From positions 8,260,501 to 8,324,500 of the forward strand of contig NZ_CP094526.1 of NCBI RefSeq assembly GCF_029910095.1: a stretch of DNA of 64,000 bases, in the 5' to 3' direction. How positions within the stretch are numbered: the stretch's first letter is position 1; each line of letters opens with the position of its first letter. The notes under the pieces are model-generated. The model was given only the letters and a program-made list of their open reading frames with translations. It did no database searches and was not told the DNA's origin. Positions 1-9,430 of the stretch are shown here, one piece after another. Position numbers and translations under genes: made by a program. The DNA is from Bradyrhizobium sp. ISRA464 (GTDB lineage Bacteria; Pseudomonadota; Alphaproteobacteria; Rhizobiales; Xanthobacteraceae).

Positions 1-1661
1 TGATCGCCGGCGTCGTGCTGCTGCAACTGATCAGGCTTGCCACCAACATCGCCTATTTTGGCCAGTTCAGCTTCGCCGACCTGAAGCTGCAGGACTCGCC
101 ACTCGGCCTTTGGGCCGTGCTGGTGCCGGTCGCAGGCGCGTTCATCATCGGCCTGATGGCGCGTTTCGGCAGCGAGAAGATCCGCGGACACGGCATTCCG
201 GAGGCGATCGAGGCCATTCTGCTCGGCCGTTCCCGGCTCGACGCCAAGGTCGCGGTTCTGAAGCCGCTCTCATCGGCGGTCGCGATCGGCACTGGCGGCC
301 CGTTCGGCGCCGAGGGCCCGATCATCATGACGGGCGGCGCGATCGGCTCGCTGATCGCGCAGATGCTTCCGGTGAGCGACAACGAGCGCAAGACCCTGCT
401 GGTGGCGGGCGCCGCCGCCGGCATGACCACCGTGTTCGGAACGCCGATCGCCGCGATCATGCTCGCGGTCGAGCTGCTGCTGTTCGAATGGACGCCGCGC
501 AGCTTCATTCCCGTCACGGTCGCGGCCGTGGTGGCGGCGGTCGAGCGCACCTTCCTTCACATGCCCACCCCGCTGTTCCCGTTCACCGGCAGCGTCGACA
601 TCTCGGTGATCCAGCTCGGCGCCTGGGTGCTGATCGGAATTCTCTCCGGGCTGCTGTCGGGCGTGCTCACCCAGCTCGTCTATGGTTGCGAGGATTTCTT
701 CCTGAAGCTCCCGATCCACTGGATGTGGTGGCCGCTGATCGGTGGCCTGGTGGTCGGCCTCGGCGGCCTGATCGAGCCGCAGGCGCTCGGCGTGGGCTAT
801 GACAACCTTGCCGCGATGCTGCGCGGCGACGTGGTGCTGAAGGCCGCGTTGCTGCTGCTCGTGGTGAAGGCCATTATCTGGTCGGTCGCGCTCGGCTCGG
901 GCACGTCGGGCGGCGTGCTGGCGCCGCTGCTGATCATGGGCGGCGCGATGGGGACGGCGCTGAGCGGCTATCTGCCGTCCGCGAGCCCCGGCTTCTGGGC
1001 GCTGCTGGCGATGGCGGCGACGATGGGCGGCACGATGCGCTCGCCGCTGACCGCAACCTTCTTCGCCGTCGAGCTCACCGGCAACACCCACGTGCTGCTG
1101 CCGCTGATCGCGGCCTGCGGCACCGCCCATGGCGTCACGGTGCTTTTGATGCGGCGGTCGATCCTCACCGAGAAGGTCGCCCGACGCGGCCATCATTTGG
1201 TGCGCGAGTACCGCGTCGATCCGTTCGCGTTGACGCGTGTGCGCGACGTGATGACCAAGGCGGTCGAGACGGTCCCCGATACCATGACGCTGCACGGCGC
1301 CGCCGCCTTCCTGACCAATCCGAAGACCGGGCACCCCAGCTTTCCCGTTGTCGATGCCAACCATCACGTGCTCGGGGTCATCGATCCGCCGGCCGTGCTG
1401 CGCTGGCGTCGCGCCGGCAAGCATCGCACCGCGATGCTCAACCAGCTGTTGACGGGAAGCAAGATCACCGTCGCCTATCCCGATGAATATCTTGATAGGC
1501 TCGCCGACCGCCTGATGCAGGTCAACGTCTCGCACCTGCCGGTGATTTCGCGCGAGGATCAGCGCCTCGTCGGCTATATCGGCTGGAAGGACCTGATGCG
1601 GGTGCGCGCCAAGCTTCAGGCCGAAGAGACCCAGAAGACATCCTTCTTCGGCGCACGATAG
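1..1661 (+). CDS. CLC-family chloride channel/transporter with C-terminal CBS pair (5' end outside window)
   Basis: Inner-membrane chloride channel or chloride/proton exchanger. The reading frame is open from base 1, so the true start lies upstream and about 550 residues are visible. CLC signatures appear in order, counted from the GTG at 15: GHGIP (residues 58-62), GAEGP (98-102, keeping the gating-glutamate position), and GTSGGVLAP near residue 300 (the GxFxP equivalent). Hydrophobic segments span most of residues 1-380. The last 150 residues (from about RVRDVMTKAVETVPDTMTL) read as two CBS domains, a usual cytoplasmic regulatory tail in this family. The classical chloride-coordinating serine motif GSGIP is GHGIP here. 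Family assignment is firm; transport mode and ion preference are not determined. Confidence 0.93.
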   Translation, partial: IAGVVLLQLIRLATNIAYFGQFSFADLKLQDSPLGLWAVLVPVAGAFIIGLMARFGSEKIRGHGIPEAIEAILLGRSRLDAKVAVLKPLSSAVAIGTGGPFGAEGPIIMTGGAIGSLIAQMLPVSDNERKTLLVAGAAAGMTTVFGTPIAAIMLAVELLLFEWTPRSFIPVTVAAVVAAVERTFLHMPTPLFPFTGSVDISVIQLGAWVLIGILSGLLSGVLTQLVYGCEDFFLKLPIHWMWWPLIGGLVVGLGGLIEPQALGVGYDNLAAMLRGDVVLKAALLLLVVKAIIWSVALGSGTSGGVLAPLLIMGGAMGTALSGYLPSASPGFWALLAMAATMGGTMRSPLTATFFAVELTGNTHVLLPLIAACGTAHGVTVLLMRRSILTEKVARRGHHLVREYRVDPFALTRVRDVMTKAVETVPDTMTLHGAAAFLTNPKTGHPSFPVVDANHHVLGVIDPPAVLRWRRAGKHRTAMLNQLLTGSKITVAYPDEYLDRLADRLMQVNVSHLPVISREDQRLVGYIGWKDLMRVRAKLQAEETQKTSFFGAR

Positions 1662-1787
1662 ATCTACACCAGCCTCCGCGGCGGAGGGGCATCCGCTCCC
1701 CGCCGCGGAACAAATTTCCACCAGGCGGTCGCGCGATCTTGGCTGGTAAAACGCCGCCAACGCATCCCAGAGCTTCATCGGCAGCGG

Positions 1788-1817
1788 TTGACAGCATCAT
1801 GGGCTCTCCCATGATGC
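1788..1817 (+). promoter_or_regulatory. TTGACA box with adjoining perfect 10-bp palindrome upstream of the amidohydrolase
   Basis: TTGACA (1788-1793) is followed at once by the perfect inverted repeat GCATCATGGG / CCCATGATGC (1794-1803 and 1808-1817) with a 4-base loop, 36 bases before the amidohydrolase start. A sigma-70-like promoter with an overlapping operator would fit, but no good -10 box is visible at the right distance. The palindrome could instead be an RNA hairpin in the leader. Confidence 0.35.
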
Positions 1818-1852
1818 CGGCTAACCAAGAACAGCCAACGGGATGAAATGCC

Positions 1853-3571
1853 ATGACCTCGACCCCTGACCTCGTGATCCGCGGCGGGACCATTGCCGAC
1901 GGCAAGGGCGGTGAACTCTTTGAGGCGGACGTCGCCATCGCCGGCGGCCGCATCGCCGAGGTCGGCAAGGTGCAGGCCAAGGGCAAGGAAGAGATCGACG
2001 CCAAGGGCAGACTGGTGACGCCCGGCTTCGTCGACGTCCACACCCATTACGACGGTCAGGTGACCTGGAGCCAGGACATCACGCCGTCGTCGCAGAACGG
2101 CGTCACCACCGCGATCATGGGCAATTGCGGCGTCGGCTTCGCGCCATGCCGGCCGAGCGACCACACCAGGCTGATCCAGCTGATGGAAGGCGTCGAGGAC
2201 ATCCCGGAGCCGGTGCTCAGCGCCGGCATTCCCTGGGAGTGGGAGAGCTTCCCCGACTACATGGACTGGCTGTCGAAGCGCAATTTCGACATGGACATCG
2301 GCGCGCAACTGCCGCATGCGGCGCTGCGCGTCTACGTGATGGGCGAGCGCGGCGCGCGCCGTGATCCCGCAACGCCTGAAGACAACAAGGCGATGGCGGC
2401 GCTCGCCGGAGACGCGGTGCGTGCCGGCGCACTGGGTTTCTCGACCTCGCGCACGCTCAACCACCGCACCTCGACCGGCGACTACACGCCGACGCTGAAA
2501 GCGGGCGAAGACGAATTGACCGCAATCGCCGGCGCAATGCACGGCGTCGGCCGCAGCGTGCTGCAATTCGTGCTCGACCAGAGCACCGTCCACGAAGATC
2601 TGCCGATGATGCTGCGGGTCGCTGACAATACCAAATGCCCGATCTCGTTTTCCGTAGCCCAGGCCGACAAGGCGCCGCGGCGCTGGCGGCAGACGATGGA
2701 CACCATCAATGAAGCCGCCGCCCGCGGCCTGTCGATCACAACCCAGATCGCCGCGCGACCCGTTGGGCTGCTGCTTGGGCTGGAATTGTCGCGCAACCCG
2801 TTCCAGACCCATCCAAGCTACCGCGCGATCGCCAAGCTGCCGCTGGCCGAGCGGCTCGCGCATTTGCGCCGGCCTGAGGTGCGCGCGGCCATCCTGAGCG
2901 AAACGGCGACGGCGACCGACGATCCGCTGTTCTTCCGGCCGAACTACGACAAGATCTATCTGCTGGGTAATCCCCCGGACTATGAGCAGCCGCCGGAGAA
3001 CGCGCTCGGCCCGCAGGCGCGCCGCCAGGGCCGGCAGCCGGAAGAACTCGCCTACGACGCGATGCTGACGGACGAGGGCCGCGGCATGCTCTATGTGCCG
3101 TTCCTGAATTATGCCGACGGCAATCTCGATGCCGTGCATGAGATGCTTCGCGAACCCAGCGCCGTGCCGGGATTGAGTGACGGCGGCGCGCATTGCGGCA
3201 TCATCTGCGATGCCAGCTTCCCGACCTATCTCTTGACGCACTGGACGAGAGACCGCAGCCGCGGCGAAAAGCTCTCGATCCCGTTCGTGGTCGCGGCGCA
3301 GTCGCGCAAGACCGCACTGTCGGTCGGGCTCCACGACCGCGGCGTGATCGCGCCGGGCTTCAAGGCCGACGTCAACGTGATCGACTACGACCGGCTGCAT
3401 CTGCATCCGCCGAAGGTGCACTACGACCTGCCGGTCGGCGGCCGCCGCCTGATGCAGCAGGTCGACGGCTACGACGCCACCATCGTCTCGGGCATCGTCA
3501 CGCGACGCGACGGCAAGGCCACCGGCGCACGCCCCGGCAAGCTCGTGCGCGGCGCGCAGGGATTGAATTGA
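1853..3571 (+). CDS. N-acyl-D-amino-acid deacylase (D-aminoacylase)-type amidohydrolase
   Basis: Metal-dependent amidohydrolase of 572 aa, probably cytoplasmic. The N-terminal beta-sandwich part ([15 protein letters not shown]) precedes the metal motif DVHTHYDGQ (residues 61-69). GNCGVGFAP (90-98) is the cysteine-containing loop typical of the D-aminoacylase/N-acyl-D-glutamate deacylase branch. A late DGGAHCG supplies the conserved aspartate and the C-terminus returns to the sandwich domain. ATG 1853 is the first good start and opens directly into the domain. The gene appears monocistronic. Family members release D-amino acids from N-acyl forms, but many in this branch are uncharacterised, so the substrate is open. 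Confidence 0.85.
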   Translation: MTSTPDLVIRGGTIADGKGGELFEADVAIAGGRIAEVGKVQAKGKEEIDAKGRLVTPGFVDVHTHYDGQVTWSQDITPSSQNGVTTAIMGNCGVGFAPCRPSDHTRLIQLMEGVEDIPEPVLSAGIPWEWESFPDYMDWLSKRNFDMDIGAQLPHAALRVYVMGERGARRDPATPEDNKAMAALAGDAVRAGALGFSTSRTLNHRTSTGDYTPTLKAGEDELTAIAGAMHGVGRSVLQFVLDQSTVHEDLPMMLRVADNTKCPISFSVAQADKAPRRWRQTMDTINEAAARGLSITTQIAARPVGLLLGLELSRNPFQTHPSYRAIAKLPLAERLAHLRRPEVRAAILSETATATDDPLFFRPNYDKIYLLGNPPDYEQPPENALGPQARRQGRQPEELAYDAMLTDEGRGMLYVPFLNYADGNLDAVHEMLREPSAVPGLSDGGAHCGIICDASFPTYLLTHWTRDRSRGEKLSIPFVVAAQSRKTALSVGLHDRGVIAPGFKADVNVIDYDRLHLHPPKVHYDLPVGGRRLMQQVDGYDATIVSGIVTRRDGKATGARPGKLVRGAQGLN

Positions 3572-3601
3572 TCGCGTAGCGACGTAGCCCGGATTCCGCG
3601 T

Positions 3602-3692
3602 CGTCATGGCCGGGCTTGTCCCGGCCATCCGCGTCTTCCTTCACGTGGAAAACCAAAGACGTGGATGCCCGGGACAAGCCCGGGCATGACGA
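3602..3692. repeat. Palindromic intergenic repeat (GGCCGGGCTTGTCCCGGCC type)
   Basis: Two arms face each other: CGTCATGGCCGGGCTTGTCC near 3602 and GGACAAGCCCGGGCATGACG near 3673. Each has its own internal stem, and the outer bases CGTCATG/CATGACG also pair. It lies between the convergent amidohydrolase and MFS genes, so it may also end transcription. I recognise this type as a high-copy element in Bradyrhizobium genomes (recollection, not searched). Confidence 0.75.
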
Positions 3693-3790
3693 GTTTGTGG
3701 GTAGACCTATTAAATCACCGGCATCGAACGCGCAGCACAACCGGCATATGCGATTGCCCTCCCCTTTCCGGGGAGGGTGAACCCATAGTC

Positions 3791-5095
3791 TCACGTCGGC
3801 GACACCGCGCCCTTGATCGCACCGGCCTGCTGCGGCGTGCCGGTCAGCCGGGCGCGTTCAGTGTTCGGCCACAACAGCAGCAGCCCGAGCAGGCCGGAGC
3901 CGGCCATGATCGCGGCATTGATGGTGAAGCCAGTCATGTAGCCCTGCAGCGCCGCGCCGGAATGCTGGATCACGTTGCCCATCACCATCGGCGCCAGGAT
4001 GCCCGAGATCGTGTACAGCGCGCCGTAGATCGCGATGATCGCGCCGCGCTGCGATACCGGAGTGAACTCGCCGAGCATCGGCGGGCAGACCACATAGATC
4101 GACCCGCACAGGCCGGAGCCGATCACGAGAAGCGCGATCATCAGCGCGCCTGGCGTGACATGAGGTAGCAAGGCGAGGATGCAGCCGCCGACGATCAGCG
4201 GCACCGAGCCGAGCACGCCGCGCGCGCCACGGGTGGTGAAGCCGCGCGCCAGCATCAGCTGCGAGATCCACCCAGTGAGGATCACGATCGTCGCGCCAAA
4301 GATCCAGGGCAGGATCGAGATGAAGCCGGCTTGCTGCTGCGAGAAGCCGAGCCCTTCGATGATGAAGGACGTAAACCAGGTGAGCCCGAGCGACAGCGCC
4401 CAATAGGCGCCGAAGGTGGCGATGACGCAGCCGACGAAGGTGCGTGACGTCAGCAGTTTCGAGTAGGGAATCCGCGGCTCGTTGGCGGCGACCGCCGCGG
4501 TCGGCACCAGCGGCCCTTCCTTGCCGAGCGCGAACCAGGCAACGGCCCACAGCAGGCCGACGATGCCAAGCGCGCCGAAGGCGTGATGCCAGCTGTGATG
4601 GACGATGATCCAGTTCAGCGCAGGCACGGCGAGGATCACGCCGAACGCCGAGCCCTGCGACAGGATCGCGGTCGGCAGCGTGCGCTTCTCATCCGGAAAC
4701 CATTTGTAGATGGCGTGGGCTGCGACCGAGAAGGCCGGCCCCTCGCCGGCACCGAGAATGATGCGACAGATCACCAGCGTCGTGAAGCTGACGGTCCCGA
4801 TCATCGGAAACTGTGCCAAGGCCCAGACAACCGCCAGGATCAGCAGCACCCACCGCGTCGAAGCACGGTTGACGATAAAGCCGACCACGATCGCCGAGAT
4901 CGAGAACAGCAGAAAGAAAGATGAGCCGAGGGTGCCGAACTGCTCCTGGGTGAGGCCCATGTCAGTCTTGATCGGCACGCCGGCAAGCCCGACCACGATC
5001 TTGTCCGCAAAGTTCACCACCATGAACAGGAACAACAGGAAGGTGATCTTCCAGGCGCCCTTGGGCGTATCCATGGGCGTCGGTTGCGTCGTCAT
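3791..5095 (-). CDS. Major facilitator superfamily transporter
   Basis: Inner-membrane secondary transporter of 434 aa with about 12 hydrophobic segments. The N-terminal half runs KITFLLFLFMVVNFADKIVV, then helix 2 with an ASTRW turn, and an IILGAGEGPAF helix typical of the anion:cation symporter (ACS, phthalate/glucarate-like) branch. ATG 5095 is chosen because GGGGAG lies about 7 bases upstream; the frame is open further upstream (to 5188) but that part has no protein-like character. It stands alone, convergent with the amidohydrolase. Organic-anion uptake is the family-based guess; the substrate cannot be read from the sequence. Confidence 0.88.
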   Translation of the reverse strand: MTTQPTPMDTPKGAWKITFLLFLFMVVNFADKIVVGLAGVPIKTDMGLTQEQFGTLGSSFFLLFSISAIVVGFIVNRASTRWVLLILAVVWALAQFPMIGTVSFTTLVICRIILGAGEGPAFSVAAHAIYKWFPDEKRTLPTAILSQGSAFGVILAVPALNWIIVHHSWHHAFGALGIVGLLWAVAWFALGKEGPLVPTAAVAANEPRIPYSKLLTSRTFVGCVIATFGAYWALSLGLTWFTSFIIEGLGFSQQQAGFISILPWIFGATIVILTGWISQLMLARGFTTRGARGVLGSVPLIVGGCILALLPHVTPGALMIALLVIGSGLCGSIYVVCPPMLGEFTPVSQRGAIIAIYGALYTISGILAPMVMGNVIQHSGAALQGYMTGFTINAAIMAGSGLLGLLLLWPNTERARLTGTPQQAGAIKGAVSPT

Positions 5096-5341
5096 GTCTG
5101 GCTCCCCGTCGTTTCGTTTGTCGGCTTCGTGAGATCGGCCCCTGCCGGAGATGCTAGCCACGCCTCGCCGGACAACGCAACACCGCATTTCCTCGGGATC
5201 CGTGGCCTCCGCGACACGACGGTCAATGGCTGCGCATCGCGCGTCCCGACATCGATCACGATCGCGTCGCCGCCTGATTGCACCGGTGATCTGTCATGGG
5301 ACGGCTGCTATGCTCGCCACAACCAACCCCGAGGTCATGCC

Positions 5342-6106
5342 ATGAACAGATCGATCCTTCGCCGCACCGCCGTCAGCACCGCGCTTGCGGCCATCGCGCT
5401 GCTCATCGCGCCAAATGCCCGCGCAGAGGACGCCGCGAGCCCGGACTATGCCACGATCGTCGCCGCGCCCGATCGCACGGATTCGGACCGCCTGGCCGAC
5501 CAGCGCCGGCAGCCCGCCAAGATGCTCGCCTTCGCGGGGGTCAAGCCCGGCATGACGATCCTCGACATGGAAGCGAACGCGGGCTACAGCACCGAATTGC
5601 TGGCGCGCACCGTCGGCCCGACCGGCAAGATCTACGCACAGGACTCGGCCGACGTGATCGCGCAGCATGTGAAGGACAAGTTTGACACCCGCGCCCAGAA
5701 GCCGGCCATGAAGAACGTCGTTCATGTCGTACGCGACTACGACGACCCGATCCCGCCCGAGGTCTCGAACCTCGACATGATCACCTTCTTCTTCGCCTAT
5801 CACGACATGACTTACATGCCGGTCGATCGCGCCGTCATGAACAAGAAGATGTTCGCCGCGCTCAAGCCCGGCGGCTTCCTCGTGATCGCGGACCATTCGG
5901 CCAAGCCCGGCGACGGCGCGAGCGTCGGCAAGACGCTGCACCGGATCGAAGAGGGCACGCTGAAGCAGGAGATCGAAGCCGCCGGCTTCAAGCTGGTCGC
6001 CGAGGGCGATTTCCTGCATCATCCTGAAGACCCCAGGAACATGCCCGTCTTCAAGGCGTCGGTGCCGATCGACGAGTTCGTCCTGAAGTATCAGAAGCCG
6101 CAATGA
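5342..6106 (+). CDS. Exported class I SAM-dependent methyltransferase-like protein
   Basis: Protein of 254 aa with a clear Sec signal peptide (MNRSILRRTAVSTALAAIAL, then an A-R-A type cleavage region near residue 26). The mature part has a Rossmann methyltransferase fold: motif I region TILDMEANAGYSTELLA, an acidic LDMITFFFAYHD strand and LKPGGFLVIADHSA as post-motif. Motif I deviates from the usual GxGxG (EANAGYS). Many alphaproteobacteria have such periplasmic methyltransferase-like proteins of unknown function; SAM would have to be available in the periplasm, so enzymatic activity is uncertain. ATG 5342 is the only start that gives the signal peptide. Confidence 0.8.
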   Translation: MNRSILRRTAVSTALAAIALLIAPNARAEDAASPDYATIVAAPDRTDSDRLADQRRQPAKMLAFAGVKPGMTILDMEANAGYSTELLARTVGPTGKIYAQDSADVIAQHVKDKFDTRAQKPAMKNVVHVVRDYDDPIPPEVSNLDMITFFFAYHDMTYMPVDRAVMNKKMFAALKPGGFLVIADHSAKPGDGASVGKTLHRIEEGTLKQEIEAAGFKLVAEGDFLHHPEDPRNMPVFKASVPIDEFVLKYQKPQ

Positions 6107-6160
6107 GGCACGGCCATCGCTCCGCCTGAGAAGACCACAGAGCTGCTCCGCGTCACCGGA

Positions 6161-6796
6161 TTGACCAAGAGCTATCGTACGACGAGCGAGAATGTCGCCG
6201 TGCTGCGCGGCGTCGATCTGGCCGTTGCGACCGGCGAGAGCGTCGCGCTAACCGGCGAATCCGGCAGCGGCAAGAGCACGCTGCTGCATCTGATCGCGGG
6301 GCTGGACGCCGCGGATGGCGGCGAGATCAGGCTTGCCGACACGCTGGTCTCCGGGCTCGACGATGCCGGCCGCGCCGAGCTGCGCCGCGACCGGCTCGGC
6401 CTCGTGTTCCAGCAATTCAACCTGATCCCGAGCCTGACAGTTGCGGACAATCTCACCTTCCAGTCGCGCATCGCCGGGCGGCACGATGCAGCATGGCACG
6501 ATGAGCTGGTCGAGCGCCTCGGCCTGAAGTCCCTGCTCAAGCGCTATCCGGAACAATTGTCGGGCGGCCAGCAGCAGCGCGTCGCGATCGGCCGCGCGCT
6601 GGCGCCGAAGCCGCTGTTGCTGCTCGCGGACGAGCCGACCGGCAATCTCGACGAGGACACTGCCGACGAGGTGCTCGCGCTGGCGCGCGATCTCGTGGCG
6701 CGCACCGGCTGCGGCTTCCTGATGGTCACCCACAGCGTGCGGCTCGCCGCGACGCTGGACCGCCAGGTCACCCTGCACGCCGGGGTGATCGCATGA
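6161..6796 (+). CDS. ABC transporter ATP-binding protein (LolD/MacB/AttE type)
   Basis: Cytoplasmic ATPase of a MacB/LolCDE-type transporter. Walker A is GESGSGKST, the signature LSGGQQQRVAIGRAL and Walker B LLLLADEPT, with GNLDEDT and a switch histidine in MVTHS. The stop overlaps the start of the permease gene by 4 bases, so the two are translationally coupled. The only ordinary start codon (TTG 6161) removes the first beta strand of the fold. In-frame sequence upstream (MAPPEKTTELLRVTG if ATC at 6116 is read as Met) supplies exactly that strand, so the real start is probably 6116 and the coding region 6116-6796. With the next two genes it forms an AttE-AttFG-AttH-like set. Confidence 0.88.
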   Translation: MTKSYRTTSENVAVLRGVDLAVATGESVALTGESGSGKSTLLHLIAGLDAADGGEIRLADTLVSGLDDAGRAELRRDRLGLVFQQFNLIPSLTVADNLTFQSRIAGRHDAAWHDELVERLGLKSLLKRYPEQLSGGQQQRVAIGRALAPKPLLLLADEPTGNLDEDTADEVLALARDLVARTGCGFLMVTHSVRLAATLDRQVTLHAGVIA

Positions 6797-9252
6797 GGCG
6801 CGCGCTCTGGATCCTCGCCGTGCTGCTCAGCCACTGGCGCCGGCATCCGATGCAGCTCGCGACCCTGCTGATCGGGCTGATCTCGGCGACCGCGCTGTGG
6901 AGCGGCGTGCAGGCGCTGAACCAGCAGGCGCGCAACGCCTATGACCGCGCCGCCGCCACCTTCGGCGGTTCGCGCACCGCCGTCCTGGTCGGCAAGGACA
7001 GCGCGACATTCCCGCAAAAGCTGTTCGTTGACCTGCGCCGCGCCGGCTGGCCGGTGTCGCCGATGCTGGAGGGCCGCGTCCAGATCGACGGGCGCAGCTA
7101 TCGCCTGCTCGGCGTCGAGCCGGTCACCTTGCCGTCCGAGGTCGGCAACGCGCCCGCGATCGGCAAGGCCAGCCTGCAATCCTTCGTCACCCCGCCCGGC
7201 GAGATGCTGGTGGCGCCGGAGACGTTGCGCGACCTCGGCCTCACCGAGGGCGCGCGGCCGCAGGCGAACGGCATGGCCTTGCCTCCCTTACGCGTGCAGC
7301 CGGAGCTCGCGCCCGGCGTGCTGGTCGTCGATATCGGAATCGCGCAAGAGATCCTGAAGATGCCGAACCGGCTGTCGCGGCTGCTGATCAGCAAGTCCAA
7401 GACGCCGCACGCGGCGTTGGAGAGCGTGGCCGGCGACAAGCTCCGGCTGGTCGAGCCGAGCGCGGAGACCGATCTTGAACGGCTGACCGATAGCTTTCAC
7501 CTCAACCTCACCGCCTTTGGCCTGCTGTCGTTCTTCGTCGGCCTGTTCATCGTCAACTCCGCGATCGGGCTCGCCTTCGAGCAGCGGCTGCCGATGCTGC
7601 GCACGCTGCGCGCTTGCGGCGTGTCGGCACGGATGCTCAACACCGTGCTGGTCGTCGAGCTGGTGTCGCTGGCGCTGATCGCCGGCCTGATCGGCCTGGT
7701 CTGCGGCTATTTCATCGCGGCGGCGCTGTTGCCCGACGTCGCCGCCTCCTTGCGCGGGCTCTATGGCGCGCAGATCCCGGGCCAGCTTTCGCTCAAACCC
7801 GTTTGGTGGTTCGCCGGCATCGCCATCAGCATTCTGGGCGCGTTGGCCGCGGCGGCCGCGAGCCTGACCAAAGCAATCCGGATGCCGGTGTTGACGTCGG
7901 CGCAGCCGCAGGCGTGGCGGCAGGCGCAGCGGCGCTGGCTCATGATCCAGAGCGCGGCGGCGATCGCGGTGTTCGCGGTGGCCGGCGTCCTGATCTGGTT
8001 CGGCGATTCCCTGCTCGCGGGCTTTGCGGTGCTCGCCGCGCTGATGCTCGGCGCGGCTCTGATCCTGCCGATGATCCTGGAGATCGCGCTCTCGCTTGGC
8101 GAGCGCAGCGCGCGGCGCCCGGTCGGCATCTGGTTCTGGGCCGACAGCCGCCAGCAATTGTCGGGCCTGTCGCTGGCATTGATGGCGCTGCTGCTCGCGC
8201 TCGCCGTCAATGTCGGCGTCGGCACCATGGTGAAGAGTTTCAGCCGCACTTTCCTGGTCTGGCTCGACGGCCGGCTCGCGGCCGACGTCTACATCAATGC
8301 CGCGAGCGACGCGCAGGCGACCAAGATCAAGGCGTGGCTGCGCGAACGCCCGGAGGTGAAGGCGATCCTGCCCGGCGGCCGCGCTGACACCAAGTTCGGC
8401 GGCGCGCCGATCGAGGTGCTCGGCCTGCCCGACCAAGCGACCTATCGCGACAACTGGCCGCTGCTCGAGAGCACGGCGAATGCGTGGATCCGCTTACGTC
8501 CCGGCGACGCCTGCTTCGTCAGCGAACAGCTGTCGCGGCGGATGAAGCTTGCGATCGGCGACCGGATCTCCGTGCCCACCCCCGGTGGCGACTGGCCGCT
8601 CGAGATCGTCGGCATCTATGCCGACTACGGCAATCCCAAGGGCCAGATCGCGGTCAACTTCGCCGCGCTGACGCGGCACTTCCCGCAGATACCGATGACC
8701 CGCATCGGCCTGCGCGTCGCGCCGGGCAAGATCGCGCCGCTGATCGCAGCGCTGCAGCAAACATTCGGGCTCGACGACCGCAATGTCGCCGACCAGGCGA
8801 CGATGAAGGCGGAATCGAAACGGATCTTCAACCGCACCTTCTCGGTGACCGCGGCACTCAACGCCTTCACGCTCGGGGTTGCCGGCGTGGCGCTGTTGAC
8901 CAGCCTGCTCACGCTCGCCAATTCGCGGCTGCCGCAGCTCGCCCCGCTGTGGGCGATCGGCCTGACGCGGCGGCGACTCGCCGCGCTCGAGCTGTTGAAG
9001 ACCATGGCGGTCGCGCTGATCACCGCGCTGTTCGCGCTGCCGCTCGGGCTATTGGTTGCCTGGTGCCTGCTTGCGATCGTCAACGTGAAGGCGTTCGGCT
9101 GGCGGCTGCCGTTCCACGTGTTCCCGCTGCAGCTCATCGAGCTGCTCGCGGTGGCGCTGGTCGCAGCGCTCTGTGCGGCGGCGCTCCCCGTGGCTAGACT
9201 GGCACGCATGGAGCCGGCGAGCCTGATCAGGATCTTCGTCAATGAGCGCTGA
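6793..9252 (+). CDS. ABC transporter permease, FtsX family (LolE/MacB/AttFG type)
   Basis: Inner-membrane permease of 819 aa, about twice the length of a single FtsX-type subunit. It has an N-terminal membrane anchor (residues 1-30), a long periplasmic MacB-like domain, three helices around residues 230-380 (FGLLSFFVGLFIVNSAIGLA onward), further helices about 385-480, a second periplasmic domain, and three helices in the last 140 residues. This is the duplicated AttF+AttG layout. It starts ATGA inside the end of the ATPase gene. Substrate not known; paralogues move lipoproteins, antibiotics or other hydrophobic molecules. Confidence 0.88.
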   Translation: MRRALWILAVLLSHWRRHPMQLATLLIGLISATALWSGVQALNQQARNAYDRAAATFGGSRTAVLVGKDSATFPQKLFVDLRRAGWPVSPMLEGRVQIDGRSYRLLGVEPVTLPSEVGNAPAIGKASLQSFVTPPGEMLVAPETLRDLGLTEGARPQANGMALPPLRVQPELAPGVLVVDIGIAQEILKMPNRLSRLLISKSKTPHAALESVAGDKLRLVEPSAETDLERLTDSFHLNLTAFGLLSFFVGLFIVNSAIGLAFEQRLPMLRTLRACGVSARMLNTVLVVELVSLALIAGLIGLVCGYFIAAALLPDVAASLRGLYGAQIPGQLSLKPVWWFAGIAISILGALAAAAASLTKAIRMPVLTSAQPQAWRQAQRRWLMIQSAAAIAVFAVAGVLIWFGDSLLAGFAVLAALMLGAALILPMILEIALSLGERSARRPVGIWFWADSRQQLSGLSLALMALLLALAVNVGVGTMVKSFSRTFLVWLDGRLAADVYINAASDAQATKIKAWLRERPEVKAILPGGRADTKFGGAPIEVLGLPDQATYRDNWPLLESTANAWIRLRPGDACFVSEQLSRRMKLAIGDRISVPTPGGDWPLEIVGIYADYGNPKGQIAVNFAALTRHFPQIPMTRIGLRVAPGKIAPLIAALQQTFGLDDRNVADQATMKAESKRIFNRTFSVTAALNAFTLGVAGVALLTSLLTLANSRLPQLAPLWAIGLTRRRLAALELLKTMAVALITALFALPLGLLVAWCLLAIVNVKAFGWRLPFHVFPLQLIELLAVALVAALCAAALPVARLARMEPASLIRIFVNER

Positions 9253-9293
9253 GATCGGATGAGAGCAGGTTGCGGCCGCGAGGAGGTTATGTT

Positions 9294-9414
9294 CCCTCTC
9301 CCGCTTGCGGGGGAGGGTCAGGGTGCGGGTCTCACCACGAGTGATATTGTGGAGAGAGCCCCCACCCGTATCGCATCTACGATGCGATACGGCCTCCCCC
9401 GCAAGCGGGAGAGG
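9294..9414. repeat. Palindromic intergenic repeat (CTCTCCCGCTTGCGGG type)
   Basis: Outer arms CTCTCCCGCTTGCGGGGGAG (9297) and CTCCCCCGCAAGCGGGAGAG (9395) are inverted. An inner stem TATCGCATC/GATGCGATA lies near 9369-9389. The same family recurs at 47159-47287, and relatives with other arm sequences occur at 26502, 35878, 38366 and 42711. It sits inside the AttE/FG/H-like operon, before the lipocalin gene. Confidence 0.8.
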
Positions 9415-9430
9415 CGAAGCGAGGTTGCGG

